A stretch of DNA of 64,000 bases from Acanthosepion pharaonis (Eukaryota > Mollusca > Cephalopoda > Sepiida > Sepiidae): contig CAHIKZ030001202.1 in the NCBI GenBank assembly GCA_903632075.3, positions 4,052,501-4,116,500 of the forward strand, given 5' to 3'. Positions 1-10,182 of this stretch are shown here, in pieces. Numbering within the stretch: position 1 is the first letter of the stretch; every line of letters begins with the position of its first letter. A program made the translations under genes and the position numbers. The notes below the pieces were generated by a model. That model was given only the letters and a program-made list of their open reading frames with translations, was not told the DNA's origin and made no database searches.

Positions 1-61
1 GAAATACATAGGCAGATTTTTTTATTTATTAGCATAATACACGAAAATTGCATAATCCAGA

Positions 62-301
62 TTGTCTTACATGGCACTACAATAATATTCATCTGCCTTT
101 TTTGTTTTTAATCCTATTAGCTCTCTAGCTACCCTCTTTATCAGAAAAGCCTGGTGGGGGAACCGGTTTCGTTGCTTATGATCTTGAATTTCCGGCAGCT
201 ACTAGCTCGTTACATTGTAGCAGTAGTACAGTGACCTGACATAAAGTTATTATGTCCAGTATTAATTATAGGTTCCTTAAAAACGCGGTCTTAATAATAA
301 A
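62..301 (+). repeat. 240-bp direct repeat, copy 1
   Basis: This block recurs at 789-1028 with an offset of 727 bases and only a few mismatches (for example tctctagct versus tccctagct). The flanks outside the two copies do not match each other. The copies do not begin TG and end CA, no primer-binding site follows this copy and no polypurine tract precedes the second, so I do not call them LTRs. A local segmental duplication or the ends of a non-autonomous element are both possible. Confidence 0.9.
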
Positions 302-788
302 AGATAAAATAATGAGAAAATATTTGGTTACAGTAGGTCGTCCAAATGGATGACTGGGTTTGCACCAGACATATTTCAATCGAAAATGATATATAAAAAG
401 TAAAATTTACATTCACCGTCATCATAATCACTAGTCCCATGACTGACTATCATAGTAAGCCCACCGGAGGGGGGGGGGGCTAGACACCTACGCAGCCCCC
501 ACCATATATCAGAGTTGAAAGCCGGAGAGGCATTCATTTAGGCGTTGGTAGTGTTCCCTGGGCATGTAGATCTAGTGTAACGTATCATTGCCCAAATCAA
601 ACCGTAGCCGATATGGGTCTATGTTGAAGGCTCACTTTAATCACGGACAGGTGACCGTTAGTTCCATCGGAGGTACCCTCCGCCTCTGACCGTTGACATC
701 AGTCTAGGAAGTCCTCCACCTAGTGACATACTGTTATCACCACCGGCTGTTAACATGGTTATAGCCCCACCCACCACCAGTCTTCCAC
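302..788. other. Spacer between the direct repeats
   Basis: This 487-bp unique segment has a run of 11 G near 469 and is more GC-rich than its surroundings, with several CCACC and GGTAC words. It has no long open frame and no family that I recognise. Confidence 0.5.
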
Positions 789-1028
789 TTGTCTTACATG
801 GCACTACAATAATATTCATCTGCCTTTTTTGTTTTTAATCCTATTAGCTCCCTAGCTACCCTCTTTATCAGAAAAGCCTGGTGGGGGAACCGGTTTCGTT
901 GCTGATGATCTTGAATTTCCGGCAGCTACTAGCTCGTTACATTGTAGCAGTAGTACAGTGACCTGACATAAAGTTATTATGTCCAGTATTAATTATAGGT
1001 TCCTTAAAAACGCGGTCTTAATAATAAA
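789..1028 (+). repeat. 240-bp direct repeat, copy 2
   Basis: Second copy of the block at 62-301, in the same orientation. Homology ends at the same point on the right, at ataataaa. Confidence 0.9.
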
Positions 1029-1867
1029 TCGATGTTAATCAATGAATCATCATTCAGGTCAAATACCGTACATTTCCGCGTATAGCACGACGTTTAAATC
1101 CCAAAAATCACCCATAAAAATTGAGGCGTCGTCTTATACTACAATTTTAAAAGAGAAACCTTATATTCCGATTGACGTTTATCGCTATGCTAATGTCGGC
1201 CTTGGTGTAATAATAAATAACTTACACGAAAAGATCACATTATCAAATAAACTCATAATAAGAGTAATAAAACAATTTCTAACTTATATATTACTGACAG
1301 AACTTCATAATAAATTGCCTATTTGAAGAATAATTTCATATCCATGAAATCAACTTGTATCTATGCAAACTCAGCTGAGAAAATGTAAACATTGAGTTAT
1401 GGCTGCGAATAAAAAAATGGTGAAATGTGAATGTACTATCATCGTATATTATCGTACTGTTAGTAGCGGGATTTTGTGATTGGCGATGAAGTATAAGTAA
1501 ATGGCCATTAGTACACCATCCTGTTTATCACTGTTTAGATATAGGAAAAGAAGAGGAAGAAGAAGCACAACCAGTATCCGCAAAAGATCAAGCGATGAAA
1601 CGTAAACAAAACTATGGTTTTTCTTTTAGCGGACTGCCCTCTACATGAAGCAAGTTTATACACAAGTATATATGGTATATTAAACATTAATAAGCTTTTA
1701 TTTGTGTGTTTGGTTTTAAGGATAATATGATTAATAATAACAAATGTGTGTATAATTGTATATGGTTAAACTTTATCTTTTACTAATCGAAAACTCCGCT
1801 CAGCAACGAATTTTCAGACGTAAAATAGATATTGAGTTTCAATCTCAGTGGTCCCTTATTTTCCATC
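1029..1867. other. No recognised gene
   Basis: AT-rich unique-looking DNA. An open frame at 1042-1326 (+, 94 codons) has no recognisable motif, membrane segment or repeat and could easily be chance. Confidence 0.5.
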
Positions 1868-2281
1868 TGTGCTATTTAATAATGACACCATATGGGCTGG
1901 AGTTGCCTCATCCTCAATTACCTGTCTTGATAGAGTTCAAAACCGTCTAACCGGCTTTCCGCCCTGCAACACTTTTTCCCCAAAGACGAAATATTACGAA
2001 CCTTTTGCCGACCTCTCAAGACTTCCTTGCTATGTGTTCTGAGCAGCTATATTACTTAGTGGCAGCACCCTGACTTTTACAACTGAGACCCAACATAGAA
2101 CGTACTCAAGCGTGAATCATTCTCATTCCTTTTGTATTCATATAAGAAGAAGTAAGACCCATTCGGACAGCATTTACCCAAGAACCGCCACAGCCAGCCA
2201 GCATGATGTTTTCCTAGTCGCTACAACCTTGACCTCTTCGAGTCTAGGGCTAACCGTTATCTGTCCTACATAGCCCCATGA
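1868..2281 (+). pseudogene. LINE family B, C-terminal fragment
   Basis: Decayed 3' end of a jockey/CR1-like non-LTR retrotransposon. Read in three frames it gives the usual tail after the RT domain: WAG..SSSITCLDRVQNRLTG near 1895-1950, HSHSFCIHIRRSKTHSDS near 2120-2170 followed by PRTAT, and CFPSRYNLDLF..RANRYLSYIAP ending in a TGA at 2279-2281. The frame changes inside the 420 bp show it is dead. The same family occurs on the minus strand at 42523-42660 and 44430-45830. Clade assignment rests on remembered family motifs and is an inference; that this is a LINE tail is well supported by the ordered motifs. Confidence 0.8.
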
Positions 2282-3143
2282 ACTTTACCTCTTGGCATGT
2301 TTATGCTCATACAACACTACAGAGTCATCTCTACCTTAGTTGGCTCTTGGGCCTTGAATATTAATATAAAATAATGATATCCTGAGTAGTTTCATAAATC
2401 AGCTTTAAATGTAAATGACAGCAATTTTGTTATTGTTTAAAGGTATATCTACTTCTTATAGTTCATTTAATGCCGAAAAAATGATAGAAATAATTCAATT
2501 AATGGTTGACAATGTTCATCCAAAAACATTTAATGTACTGACAATATTTTTCTTTAAGCACCAAATCAGTTCTTCACTGTTGAAATTTAAAATAAAACAG
2601 TGGAACAAATAATGAAGTTTGGTTTGTTCGAAAAAGCGTCTTACAGAATAATTCGATAGCATTGTTAGTTCACTCCTGGATGGATGACTGCTTACTGCGA
2701 TTTTCTTTACTAGATTAAATATAGCGAATAAATGATTTATATAAAGAGAAAAGTTTTGATAGCAACATTCACTTTGAGAAAAAAGTTGAAAGGGATGCAC
2801 ACAGTACTGAAATGTATCAACAACAAAATTAATATCCAACATAATTTATTGTCATGAGTCAAGTTTGGAAATGTTTCTAAGCATATGACGAAACATAATC
2901 CAGATGGAAGCCTTTAAAAAGCGAAATTTAATCGAAATACCAGATCAAAAGAATGTTGCGTTTAATGAAAGATATCATTGCAACTAAAAGAAGCAATAGA
3001 GATTTTGAACGGGAAATTTATGAATAAAACATTAGCGAAAAGAACTCTTCATTGAGGTATATTCGTTTACTTTGGTGTTTGATCAATTCTTTCCAACATT
3101 CTTTTAGTTTGAACAATTCTAAATATATTAAGTATGAACACTT
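2282..3143. other. No recognised gene
   Basis: AT-rich. Facing open frames at 2415-2612 (+) and 2516-2842 (-, 108 codons) overlap and show no motif that I know. I treat both as unassigned. Confidence 0.45.
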
Positions 3144-3262
3144 CGACGTCGTTTAATGGTTAGCAAGCATATCTCTCTAGAGCAATTACGGCTGTGTAGT
3201 GACTTTGATCCTCATTGGGTACCCAAAATTTCAGTCTTATGCTCCATTTAAGCTACCATGGC
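3144..3262 (+). repeat. tRNA-derived SINE, family S1
   Basis: A-box-like segment taatggttagcaagc at about 3154 and a B-box-like segment tttgatcctca near 3205, followed by the family 3' part (gggtacccaaaatttcagtcttatgc). The same order occurs at 42215-42340, 42350-42480 and 48925-49065. Confidence 0.75.
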
Positions 3263-3379
3263 ATATATTAAGAATGTATTAATACATGGTAATAGCAATA
3301 TAAGAAATTTCCTTGTAAGGAAACATTAGCTCTGACTACTGATGTCAGTTGATATTAATGAAATCTAACTCTTAAAACA

Positions 3380-3625
3380 ATTTCTCAAGAAAATAGGCTT
3401 GTCAAGACCAGTAGATGGTATCCGTCTTTCCAATATTGATGGGGTTTCCTTCCTAACGTTCTATTCGATGTACTGTGGAACGTCATCTTCTTAATGGTCA
3501 TTGTTTTCCCTTTGACTTATATGTGCTATCCGATTCAGATGTTACTGTTGTTGAAAGTCCTCAAGTGATGTGCATTCTGCTATCGTTTACAGTTCTTTAT
3601 TTGTGATTATGTAGCGCCAGTCCAG
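3380..3625 (-). pseudogene. LINE family F tail fragment
   Basis: On the minus strand one frame reads DWRYIITNKEL, stop, TIAECTSLEDFQQQ, stop, HLNRIAHISQRENN, then ETPSILE and TGLDKPIFLRN, with five in-frame stops in all. The plus-strand copy at 15284-15535 has TTSLEDYQVQQQLKWIAHVTRR in the same order, and the two copies support each other. The function would be the C-terminal part of a retrotransposon polyprotein; the clade is not assigned. Confidence 0.65.
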
Positions 3626-4312
3626 AAGGTTCGAAGTAGAGTGGTCTTTGCCAATATCCAAAGGCTTCACTCACTCAAATATACATTCGCATATATCGGA
3701 AGCAGGATAGTGCATATAGATGGCGAAAATTCTCTTCGATTTTCATAACTAAAAGAATTTTTAAACTTTCAGTTTTAACTTCATTGGATAATCCACTTAA
3801 ATTTTCCTTGAAGTAACCTCTAGTATCATTCAGTGATCTAACCTCTACTATTATTGTGTCATCCTTCTAATTCCATCGACTCGAAGCATTTCCAGCTCTC
3901 TTGTGTGTTCTTCCATTGATTTGAAATATATTCTTATAAAGAAAATTCTGTTAAAGTTCAGGATGTATTGTAATACAAAGGTCTAATATCTGCTTAATTT
4001 TGGTTTGGTTTGGTTTAAATTGTTATACGGTATATCAACACCTCAATTCGTTATTTAATGCCTACAAGATTTTTATGATAGGTTCGTATGAATAGAATAT
4101 GTATTCTTTGTAAGAAATCAATTTGTACATCACGGTTTATTGACGTAAAGAGAGTTTTTTTGTTGAGAGTCAAACGTATTGCAGCTAATATCTATTTTTC
4201 AAAAATGTATTTCAGTTAATTTTTTTAAATATATTGCAGTTATTTTTAACTATATTGTTGGTAATATTTTTTTTCCAAAATGTATTCCTGATAATTTTTT
4301 TCCAAACATATA
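3626..4312. other. No recognised gene
   Basis: AT-rich, with no long open frame and no named repeat. Confidence 0.5.
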
Positions 4313-4460
4313 CTGCTGTTATTTTTTTTTATATAAAAATTTATTTTTATACTTTCAGAGTGTTTTGACGCAAGTTTGCTGGTTAACTATTTGACTATAT
4401 CTGGGACCCTAACAGGTGCAACCACCCCGTGTCATCGGAGACCTCGGAACAACAGCAATT
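4313..4460 (+). repeat. Dispersed 148-bp repeat, copy 1
   Basis: Shares its order of blocks with 26606-26753: tgctgttattttt, a T-rich stretch, agtgttttg or agtattttg, actatttgacta or actatttagcca, gggaccctaacagg or gggacactaacagg, and gaacaacagca. It could be the end of an LTR or another mobile element, but no second LTR is seen. Confidence 0.7.
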
Positions 4461-4840
4461 TTTGCCGGATATAGTTTATAATCATACCTAGGACGTCTCA
4501 ATTTTGGCGGAAAAATGATAAATTCACATGTAAAAAAAATCTTTACCTACTCAACAATGAAACAAATTCGCTACCATTATCCTTATAATATGTTACTCTC
4601 TTTCTGCTAATTACTTTCAAACTGAAGCTTTTCTGAAAACGAAAAGAAGAATTTTGGGCGAATAATGAAATTCATGTAAAATCTGAGATTCCCAGCAGCA
4701 CGGCATTCTTGTTGTCTGCTATGCAACTGAGAAAGTGGAGGGATATTTTGGGAGACTTATTCAGCCATAATTAAGCAAACTTAATGGTGTCAGTAAACTT
4801 GAGATATATGTTTTTAAAATTCTTTTAATATTTTCACCCT
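4461..4840. other. No recognised gene
   Basis: AT-rich DNA with no supported feature. Confidence 0.5.
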
Positions 4841-4966
4841 AATCCAAATTTCTAGATATCTTCTTTTTTTTCTTCTCCCTCTCCCCCATCCTTCGTAGTG
4901 GTAGTAGTAGTAGTAGTAGTAGTAGTAACATTGATGCTATAAGAATAATAATTATTATAATGGGTA
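4841..4966. repeat. Inverted repeat, left arm, containing (GTA)n
   Basis: Reverse complement matches 6056-6171 almost base for base over about 116 bp, including ctccctctcccccatccttc, a (GTA)n tract and cattgatgctataa. The two arms bracket the LINE A fragment. Confidence 0.9.
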
Positions 4967-6062
4967 TTTATGCTAGGTTGCTGAGTGTTACAGAATATGT
5001 GAAAAACAAACATTATTAAGGAGAGAGAACAATAAAAGAACAAGAAGATAAAGATAGATATTGCATTTCGATTTTTGAAGATCAAAGTTGACTGTAAAAC
5101 AAGAAGCCAGAAAAAAAAAATTCCAAAAACGAGAAGTGCGAGTGAAGAAATTGTTAGCATAGAACTTACGGTTACATCTAATCATTTCATCTGTAAAATG
5201 ATGTTTTCTTGACACCAACCTAGTCAGTTATGTGCTATGCGTGATACACGCTTAGGCGATCATGTGTCTTTCGATACATCACTGACGAGGCAGATTTTTT
5301 TCCCCGTAGTAGGTTGCCATTTCTTTCTGCGGTAGACCAGTTGCCATCCAAGCCTATAAAACCCAGTCGAGACAGGACCAATAACATTGCAAATTCGCCT
5401 TTGAATTTTATCAAGAATCTCTAAATATGTAGCAAAAGAACCGGACAAGATTTCGGAGCAATATTCAATGCATGGACGAATGGTAGATTTATAAATGTGT
5501 AAGATAGATTCTGTCGAGAAAAAGAATACCTAGCACGATACGATAAACGAAGAGAAAGGACGTTTATGCAAATTAGAATCAATTTCATTTCACGATTTGA
5601 GAAGAGGTAATCAGTTAAAACATTAGTCCATAAATACCATAATTTTTCATGTTGTGAAGAAGACCAATGATAAACACTTCGAGTTATTCAAAGCAACAAA
5701 CTGTTATTTTATAAAACTTGCAAAACTCTTTCATCAATAATCGTTAATACATCAGCAGTTGAACTAGAGAAGTGAAAGCATATTGCTTAACTGAAAGAAG
5801 ACACTTGCTTACCCAATTCGGAGTTGATTAGAACCTCTAGTACTTTGACAAAAAGACGTAGAAGGCTAATAGTCGATTAGTTAGAAGAATCAGACGGTTC
5901 ACCTGAGTTCTTGAAGACTGGAACTACAACACCAACAGGACATTTATTGCAGAGTTTATAAAGAACAGGAGCAATTTTAGGGGCACATTTCTTAAGAATT
6001 ATTGCAAGAATACGATTAATTCCACATATAGTAATTATTACTGTTATAGCATAAGTACCCAT
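4967..6062 (-). pseudogene. LINE family A, RT to C-terminus fragment
   Basis: Minus-strand remains of a jockey-like non-LTR retrotransposon. In element order: ILKKCAPKIAPVLYKLCNKC and VVPVFKNSGEPSD (RT domain start, 6062-5877), ISLL..FVKVLEVLIN and STADVLTIIDERV (5870-5690, with stops), RPCIEYCSEILSGSF and LEILDKIQRRICNVIGP (5480-5370), then CNRKFYAN and FFTRTSRFWNF with CFTVNFDLQKSKCNIY (5180-5060). The FADD box is not seen, and multiple stops and frame changes make it inactive. The 3' end lies in the left inverted-repeat arm. Other family A pieces lie at 6605-6845, 20790-21110, 25785-26090, 36482-37110 and 58810-59205. Confidence 0.85.
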
Positions 6063-6171
6063 TATAATAATTATTATTGTTATAGCATCAATGTTACTAC
6101 TACTACTACTACTACTACGAAGGATGGGGGAGAGGGAGAAGGAAAAAGGAAGATATCTAGAAATTTGGATT
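6056..6171. repeat. Inverted repeat, right arm, containing (CTA)n
   Basis: Partner of 4841-4966 in opposite orientation, so that the LINE A 3'-end sequence appears at both outer ends of a 1.33-kb block. Confidence 0.9.
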
Positions 6172-6604
6172 GATTCAAACGTTCATTTCTCAAATTTTAA
6201 TTCAGGATATTGAAGTATTAGGGAATAATCTTTGAATTAATTGCAGACGATATTTGATTTGCTTCGCTCAGGTTAGTTTTCAGGATTGTCAAATATGGCG
6301 GAACATGCATTCGTCGGAAAATGTAACAACAATACGGAAAATTAGGATAAATAGGGACTATAGGTAAAAACTTGGCTGATTAATGTCGGTATCCGTAGAA
6401 TAAATGTGTAATAATTAAGCAAATAAGATAGAAGGCCAATTATACACAAAACATTTATTTCTAAATAAGTGTCGTTTTGAAGTCTTGCTGGTGATAATGT
6501 TTAAAATTATAAAATAAAAATGGCAGTCAAGTAAATGTTTCGCTGGAATATTTTAACTGGAAATTTAATACGTAAAACAAAACAGTTGTGCCTCGAAAAA
6601 ATAT
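6172..6604. other. No recognised gene
   Basis: AT-rich DNA with no supported feature. Confidence 0.5.
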
Positions 6605-6845
6605 TTTTAATCACTTCATCCGAAGCAAGGAGATAATGCCACTAAGACGCATAGGATTATTGGGAAGGAAGAGAATGAGAAAACTTTAGTGAAGAGAAAG
6701 AACAATAAAAGTACAGTTTTTCAGGAAGATACAAAATGTAACATTTATATTTTTTAAAATATTGTCGTTAGCAGCGAAGCAATAAATCGAAAGAAAAAAG
6801 TCTTCCACATGGGAAAAGTGCGAGAAATGTAACTGTCAGAGGAAA
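6605..6845 (-). pseudogene. LINE family A, 3' end fragment
   Basis: Contains the family A 3'-end signature in antisense (gaagcaaggagataatgccactaag at about 6620, split by small changes) and decayed sequence upstream of it on the minus strand. It has no usable frame and was recognised only by comparison with 25785 and 36545. Confidence 0.55.
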
Positions 6846-6942
6846 AATGAGAGTTACATTAAATTATTTCAACACCCAGCTCGAAACCCGGCTGAATTGG
6901 TGTCAGTCGGAGATTCTAAACCTAAACAGTTGGTGCACAGTT

Positions 6943-6965
6943 TATATATATATATATATATATAT
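6943..6965. repeat. (TA)n microsatellite
   Basis: Uninterrupted TA tract of about 23 bp. Confidence 0.95.
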
Positions 6966-7045
6966 GAAATTTTTATATGTATTATTTATATATGCGTGCT
7001 ACTTATTAGAAAGCGCTCAATATCAGTGATAGAGTTAACATATTT

Positions 7046-7111
7046 AGTTGGATTGATGTGAGTTTATGACCCTAGGTTTCCTAGGGGTCAGAAACTCACA
7101 TCAATCCAACT
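7046..7111. repeat. 66-bp near-perfect hairpin
   Basis: agttggattgatgtgagttt at 7046 is matched by its reverse complement ending at 7111; the stem is about 31 bp with almost no loop. The long (TA)n tract at 7119 follows immediately. The near-zero loop argues against a microRNA precursor and fits a small fold-back element. Confidence 0.9.
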
Positions 7112-7114
7112 ATC

Positions 7115-7118
<4 letters not shown>

Positions 7119-7162
<44 letters not shown>
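7119..7162. repeat. (TA)n microsatellite
   Basis: A 44-bp TA tract next to the 66-bp hairpin. Confidence 0.95.
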
Positions 7163-7170
<8 letters not shown>

Positions 7171-7180
7171 AAGTTGTTTG

Positions 7181-7547
7181 AACAAAGTGGAAAATTTTTA
7201 ACGACGTGATGTGCCGAAAGCAGCTGCAAACTTTGGCTACCTCAGGTTAGAATGAAAAAAAGGCACAATTTTATGTGATGAAATGTTATGTGTACATGTA
7301 TGTACAAATATAAAAATCCAATAATTCCTAACGACTCCAATATAGCGATAGATAAAACAAACAAAATGTCGCAGACACTCTCTTGAGTTTGGACATTGGA
7401 GCTGAAGGTAATTGAATTTGATTCATGATCACCATTTATCATCTGAGATCCCAAGGCAGTTTCCTCATCTACTGATTGTAAGCTGAGGAAGCCAAAGAGT
7501 GTAGACTCTTTCGAAAAAATGCGTCGTTAATAAATTTTCCACTTTGA
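7181..7547. mobile_element. Inverted-repeat element, about 65-bp arms
   Basis: Left arm 7181-7246 (caaagtggaaaatttttaac, then gacg, cgaaag, ctttggct, cctcagg) is matched by the reverse complement of 7482-7547 (ctgaggaagccaaag, ctttcg, cgtcgtt, aaattttccactttg). The spacer is about 235 bp with no convincing gene. The layout resembles a non-autonomous element; no target-site duplication is identified. Confidence 0.7.
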
Positions 7548-7582
7548 TCATTGTCACTTTTGTTTCGGATAGTATTATGAAT

Positions 7583-7611
7583 CACACACACACACACACA
7601 CACACACACAA
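7583..7611. repeat. (CA)n microsatellite
   Basis: Tract of 14 CA units, followed by looser CA and TATG repeats to about 7670. Confidence 0.95.
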
Positions 7612-8373
7612 GTAGATACACACTGGCATACACACGCACACACATACACACATATATGTATGTATGTATTCTGCATATCTAGAAAAAAAACAGGTGGCAT
7701 TGAGAAGAAAGTGCTGAGGATGAAAATTGGGGGCAAGGAGGAGAAAAGCGGTAAAGGAAAGAGGGTTTCAGAGGGCGGAGAGGTAAAATTCAAACTAATT
7801 TTTTTCAAAAAAATGTATATGACAAAATCACTTATTCATAAGAATCGAGTATCCTTTACAAAGATCGATTAGGTTATGTTATACATTGACGCTTTATTTT
7901 ATTTCTATTTATCTTGTTCCCCGATGTTAAAAGTTTGAACTTTAGCTTGCATCTTGTTAACAAAATATCAGGATATGACGCCAGCGAGATCGGCGAGACA
8001 AAGTCATCAAGGGTCAAAGTTCAAGGTTTATAGCGGGAGTCAATGCTTCTTTGTAGCCATATAGTCACGGATTTTCGCCTGGCGAATATTTTGTTATATA
8101 TATTGTTTTGGATTCCAGGATGAAATCCAGTCTCAAAATGAATGACAAACGCAGGAATGAAATATAGCAAATAAATGTATTGACGTAATAATACAATTTG
8201 TAATACGGTTAGTAGATCCAGAAATGCGGTTAGTAGCAATAATAATATATATACAATCTGGGAAATTCAGTATCGAAGTAGGACTTCCTTCTGAGTCTAC
8301 GTGCTCGCAACTGTGACTCCTACAAAGTGGTTACCTCACTCTCTCACTCTCTCACTGTCACTCTCGTCTGACT
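7612..8373. other. No recognised gene
   Basis: Purine-rich at 7680-7790, then AT-rich unique DNA; (CTCACT)n-like repeats occur at 8336-8360. Nothing codes convincingly. Confidence 0.5.
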
Positions 8374-8610
8374 GACTGACGATATTCAGTCCCCCCCCCA
8401 CGAGGGCGTCATGTGGCACAAGGGCTTTTTAACGTGGGATCTCCGAGCCCTTGGGCTCGGCCAAAAAAATATGCCCATTGAACCCGTATAAACGGGTTCA
8501 GGGTCAGTTTACCTTTCCGAAAGAGAATCCGCCCATCGGCGTAGCCTACTTCGGCTTCCTCCCTGCCCGAAGGCAGACAGTTGAACGGATCTGTCGTTCA
8601 AGACTTAAGC
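8374..8610 (+). repeat. 237-bp GC-rich tandem unit, copy 1
   Basis: Begins gactgacgatattcagtc and is directly followed by a second copy beginning with the same 18 bases. Each unit contains the fold-back words gactga/tcagtc and gaacccgt/acgggttc; copy 1 also has gagccc/gggctc. It is GC-rich against an AT-rich background. Open frames of 61-88 codons cross the units but cannot be assigned. Confidence 0.9.
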
Positions 8611-8847
8611 GACTGACGATATTCAGTCACCCCCACTATGAGGGCGTCATGTGGCACAATGCCTTTTTAACGTGGGATCTCAGAGACCGTGGGCTCGGCC
8701 AAAAATATGCCCATTGAACCCGTATAAACGGGTTCGGGGTCGGTTTACCTCCCCGAAAGAGAATCCGCCCTTCGGCGTAGCCTCTTTCGGGTTCCTCCCC
8801 ACCCGAAGGCAGAGAGTTCAACCGATCAGCCAGTCGACTGACTGACC
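8611..8847 (+). repeat. 237-bp GC-rich tandem unit, copy 2
   Basis: Second unit, with perhaps 10 to 15 percent differences from the first and preserving the gaacccgt/acgggttc hairpin and the cttcggcgtagcct block. Homology fades after the gactgactgac at its end. Confidence 0.9.
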
Positions 8848-9053
8848 AACTCTCGGGTATTCACCGGCAGCAGTACAAGTACACACTAGGCGAGTCCACT
8901 TGTATGAAAAAGGGGTGGACCCCATAACATATATATTGTACTATTATCATCTATGTAATAACAATATTATCGTAAAAAAGTAAAACTGGGTAATAAAATT
9001 GTATCATTTAGGAGATTTTCACTCACTAGATGTCACACTCGTATGATCTTTTA
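8848..9053. other. Flank of the tandem duplication
   Basis: Short segment with no recognised gene or repeat. Confidence 0.5.
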
Positions 9054-9154
9054 TTAGGTTGGTGCAGAAATAATGACGTAATAATGTCGTTTTTTACGTA
9101 TTTTTTAAGGTCAAAAAACGACATTATTACGTCATTATTTTTGCACCAACCTAA
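9054..9154. mobile_element. Mariner-type palindromic MITE
   Basis: A 101-bp element made almost entirely of two 42-bp terminal inverted repeats with one mismatch, around a 17-bp loop, flanked on each side by the dinucleotide TA as expected for a Tc1/mariner target-site duplication. The ends begin ttaggttggtgca, the same start as the well-known human Hsmar1/MADE1 repeats. It has no coding capacity and would depend on a mariner transposase in trans. Confidence 0.92.
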
Positions 9155-10080
9155 TAACAGGCGAAGCTAAACTTAATAAATAATTTGGCGCCTAACGATG
9201 ACATAATAAAAAGGAAACCTCGTCTAAATCTGACCAATATACAAATTTTAACTGTAATTCCTACTGGTTGTCATATAATAGATTAAATTGAGCTCAGTGA
9301 TTAACTATTTAGTACCGACATCAAATGACATTCTGTCGTATTTTGTACCCGTAGATACTCGAGGCAAATTCTCAGTTAATCGGTAAATGTCATGTCTTCA
9401 TTTACCAGGCAGAGAAGCTCAAAGCTGAAAGGCTTTACTAAAAATCGGGGAATACAGATGGGTGAGCCTAATTTTATCAGGCAGAAAATCGATTGCACTT
9501 TATTATTGAATAGCCCCAGCTGACTTTTGCAAATTTAGAAGAAACTAGAAAAATAAAAACAGATTTTTTTTAACCTGATGAAAGGCTATATTTTCCCTAA
9601 TGCTTTCTAATTAAGCTCATGTAACTCATTTCATATGACGTCGGGACAGCGGGAAGGCAAGTGTTGGGAAAATTGGATTTCCTGTAGCAAATCATAATAC
9701 TTTAGATTGCCAAGTTCTGCGGGCGTACGGAAGATAGGGATAGGCTATAATGAATGAAAATTCAGTGGGGTACTTTTAAATATGTGGACAGATGAAAAAG
9801 AAAGACGAATTGATCAGGTTTTACTTTTAAAAGAAGCACCGAAATAACATGCAATTATCAATTCGTATATTGGTTAATGTTATATCCTTCACGTCGAATG
9901 TGATCACAGATCTCCACTGTTTCGTCTTTATTCTCATTGAATTGCTATAACTTCTTGGGAAATATAACGAAGTAGTTGCCTTCTCCACAGTTCTAAATCC
10001 TGAGTGTTCCATCTCTACCCAAAGCTAGAGAGGCTAGTCTACCCACCACAACTGGGAGGAAGATCCATTTCTTTCCCCAA
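9155..10080. other. No recognised gene
   Basis: AT-rich DNA with no open frame of note and no clear repeat. Confidence 0.5.
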
Positions 10081-10182
10081 GACAATTATGCCAAAGGGGA
10101 CCCAACAGGTTAATCCGGAATTTGAACTTAGATCGCCAATTCAACATCTCCCTGACAATATTTGTTACATAACCCACTAAGT
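10081..10182 (-). repeat. tRNA-derived SINE fragment (weak)
   Basis: On the minus strand there is a B-box-like segment agttcaaattccgg and, upstream, an A-box-like gggttatgtaacaaat. The block gggtcccctttggc downstream of the B box resembles the body of cephalopod tRNA-SINEs. It is degenerate. Confidence 0.4.

Noticed and set aside
62..1028. LTR retrotransposon in miniature
   Set aside because: Repeat ends are not TG...CA, and no primer-binding site or polypurine tract is present.
4852..5160. 102-codon minus frame ending in a Thr run
   Set aside because: The Thr run is the (GTA)n tract; the rest is a shifted frame of the LINE A tail, whose true frame is in 4988-5218.
7046..7111. MicroRNA precursor
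   Set aside because: The stem has essentially no terminal loop and is too short to be processed in the usual way.
8451..8845. Open frames in the GC-rich tandem unit
   Set aside because: They follow composition and the repeat unit; frames on both strands overlap and no motif is seen.
8374..8847. Retrozyme (tandem repeats with hammerhead) hypothesis
   Set aside because: ctgacga fits the first core word, but no stem II plus gaaa follows at the right distance.
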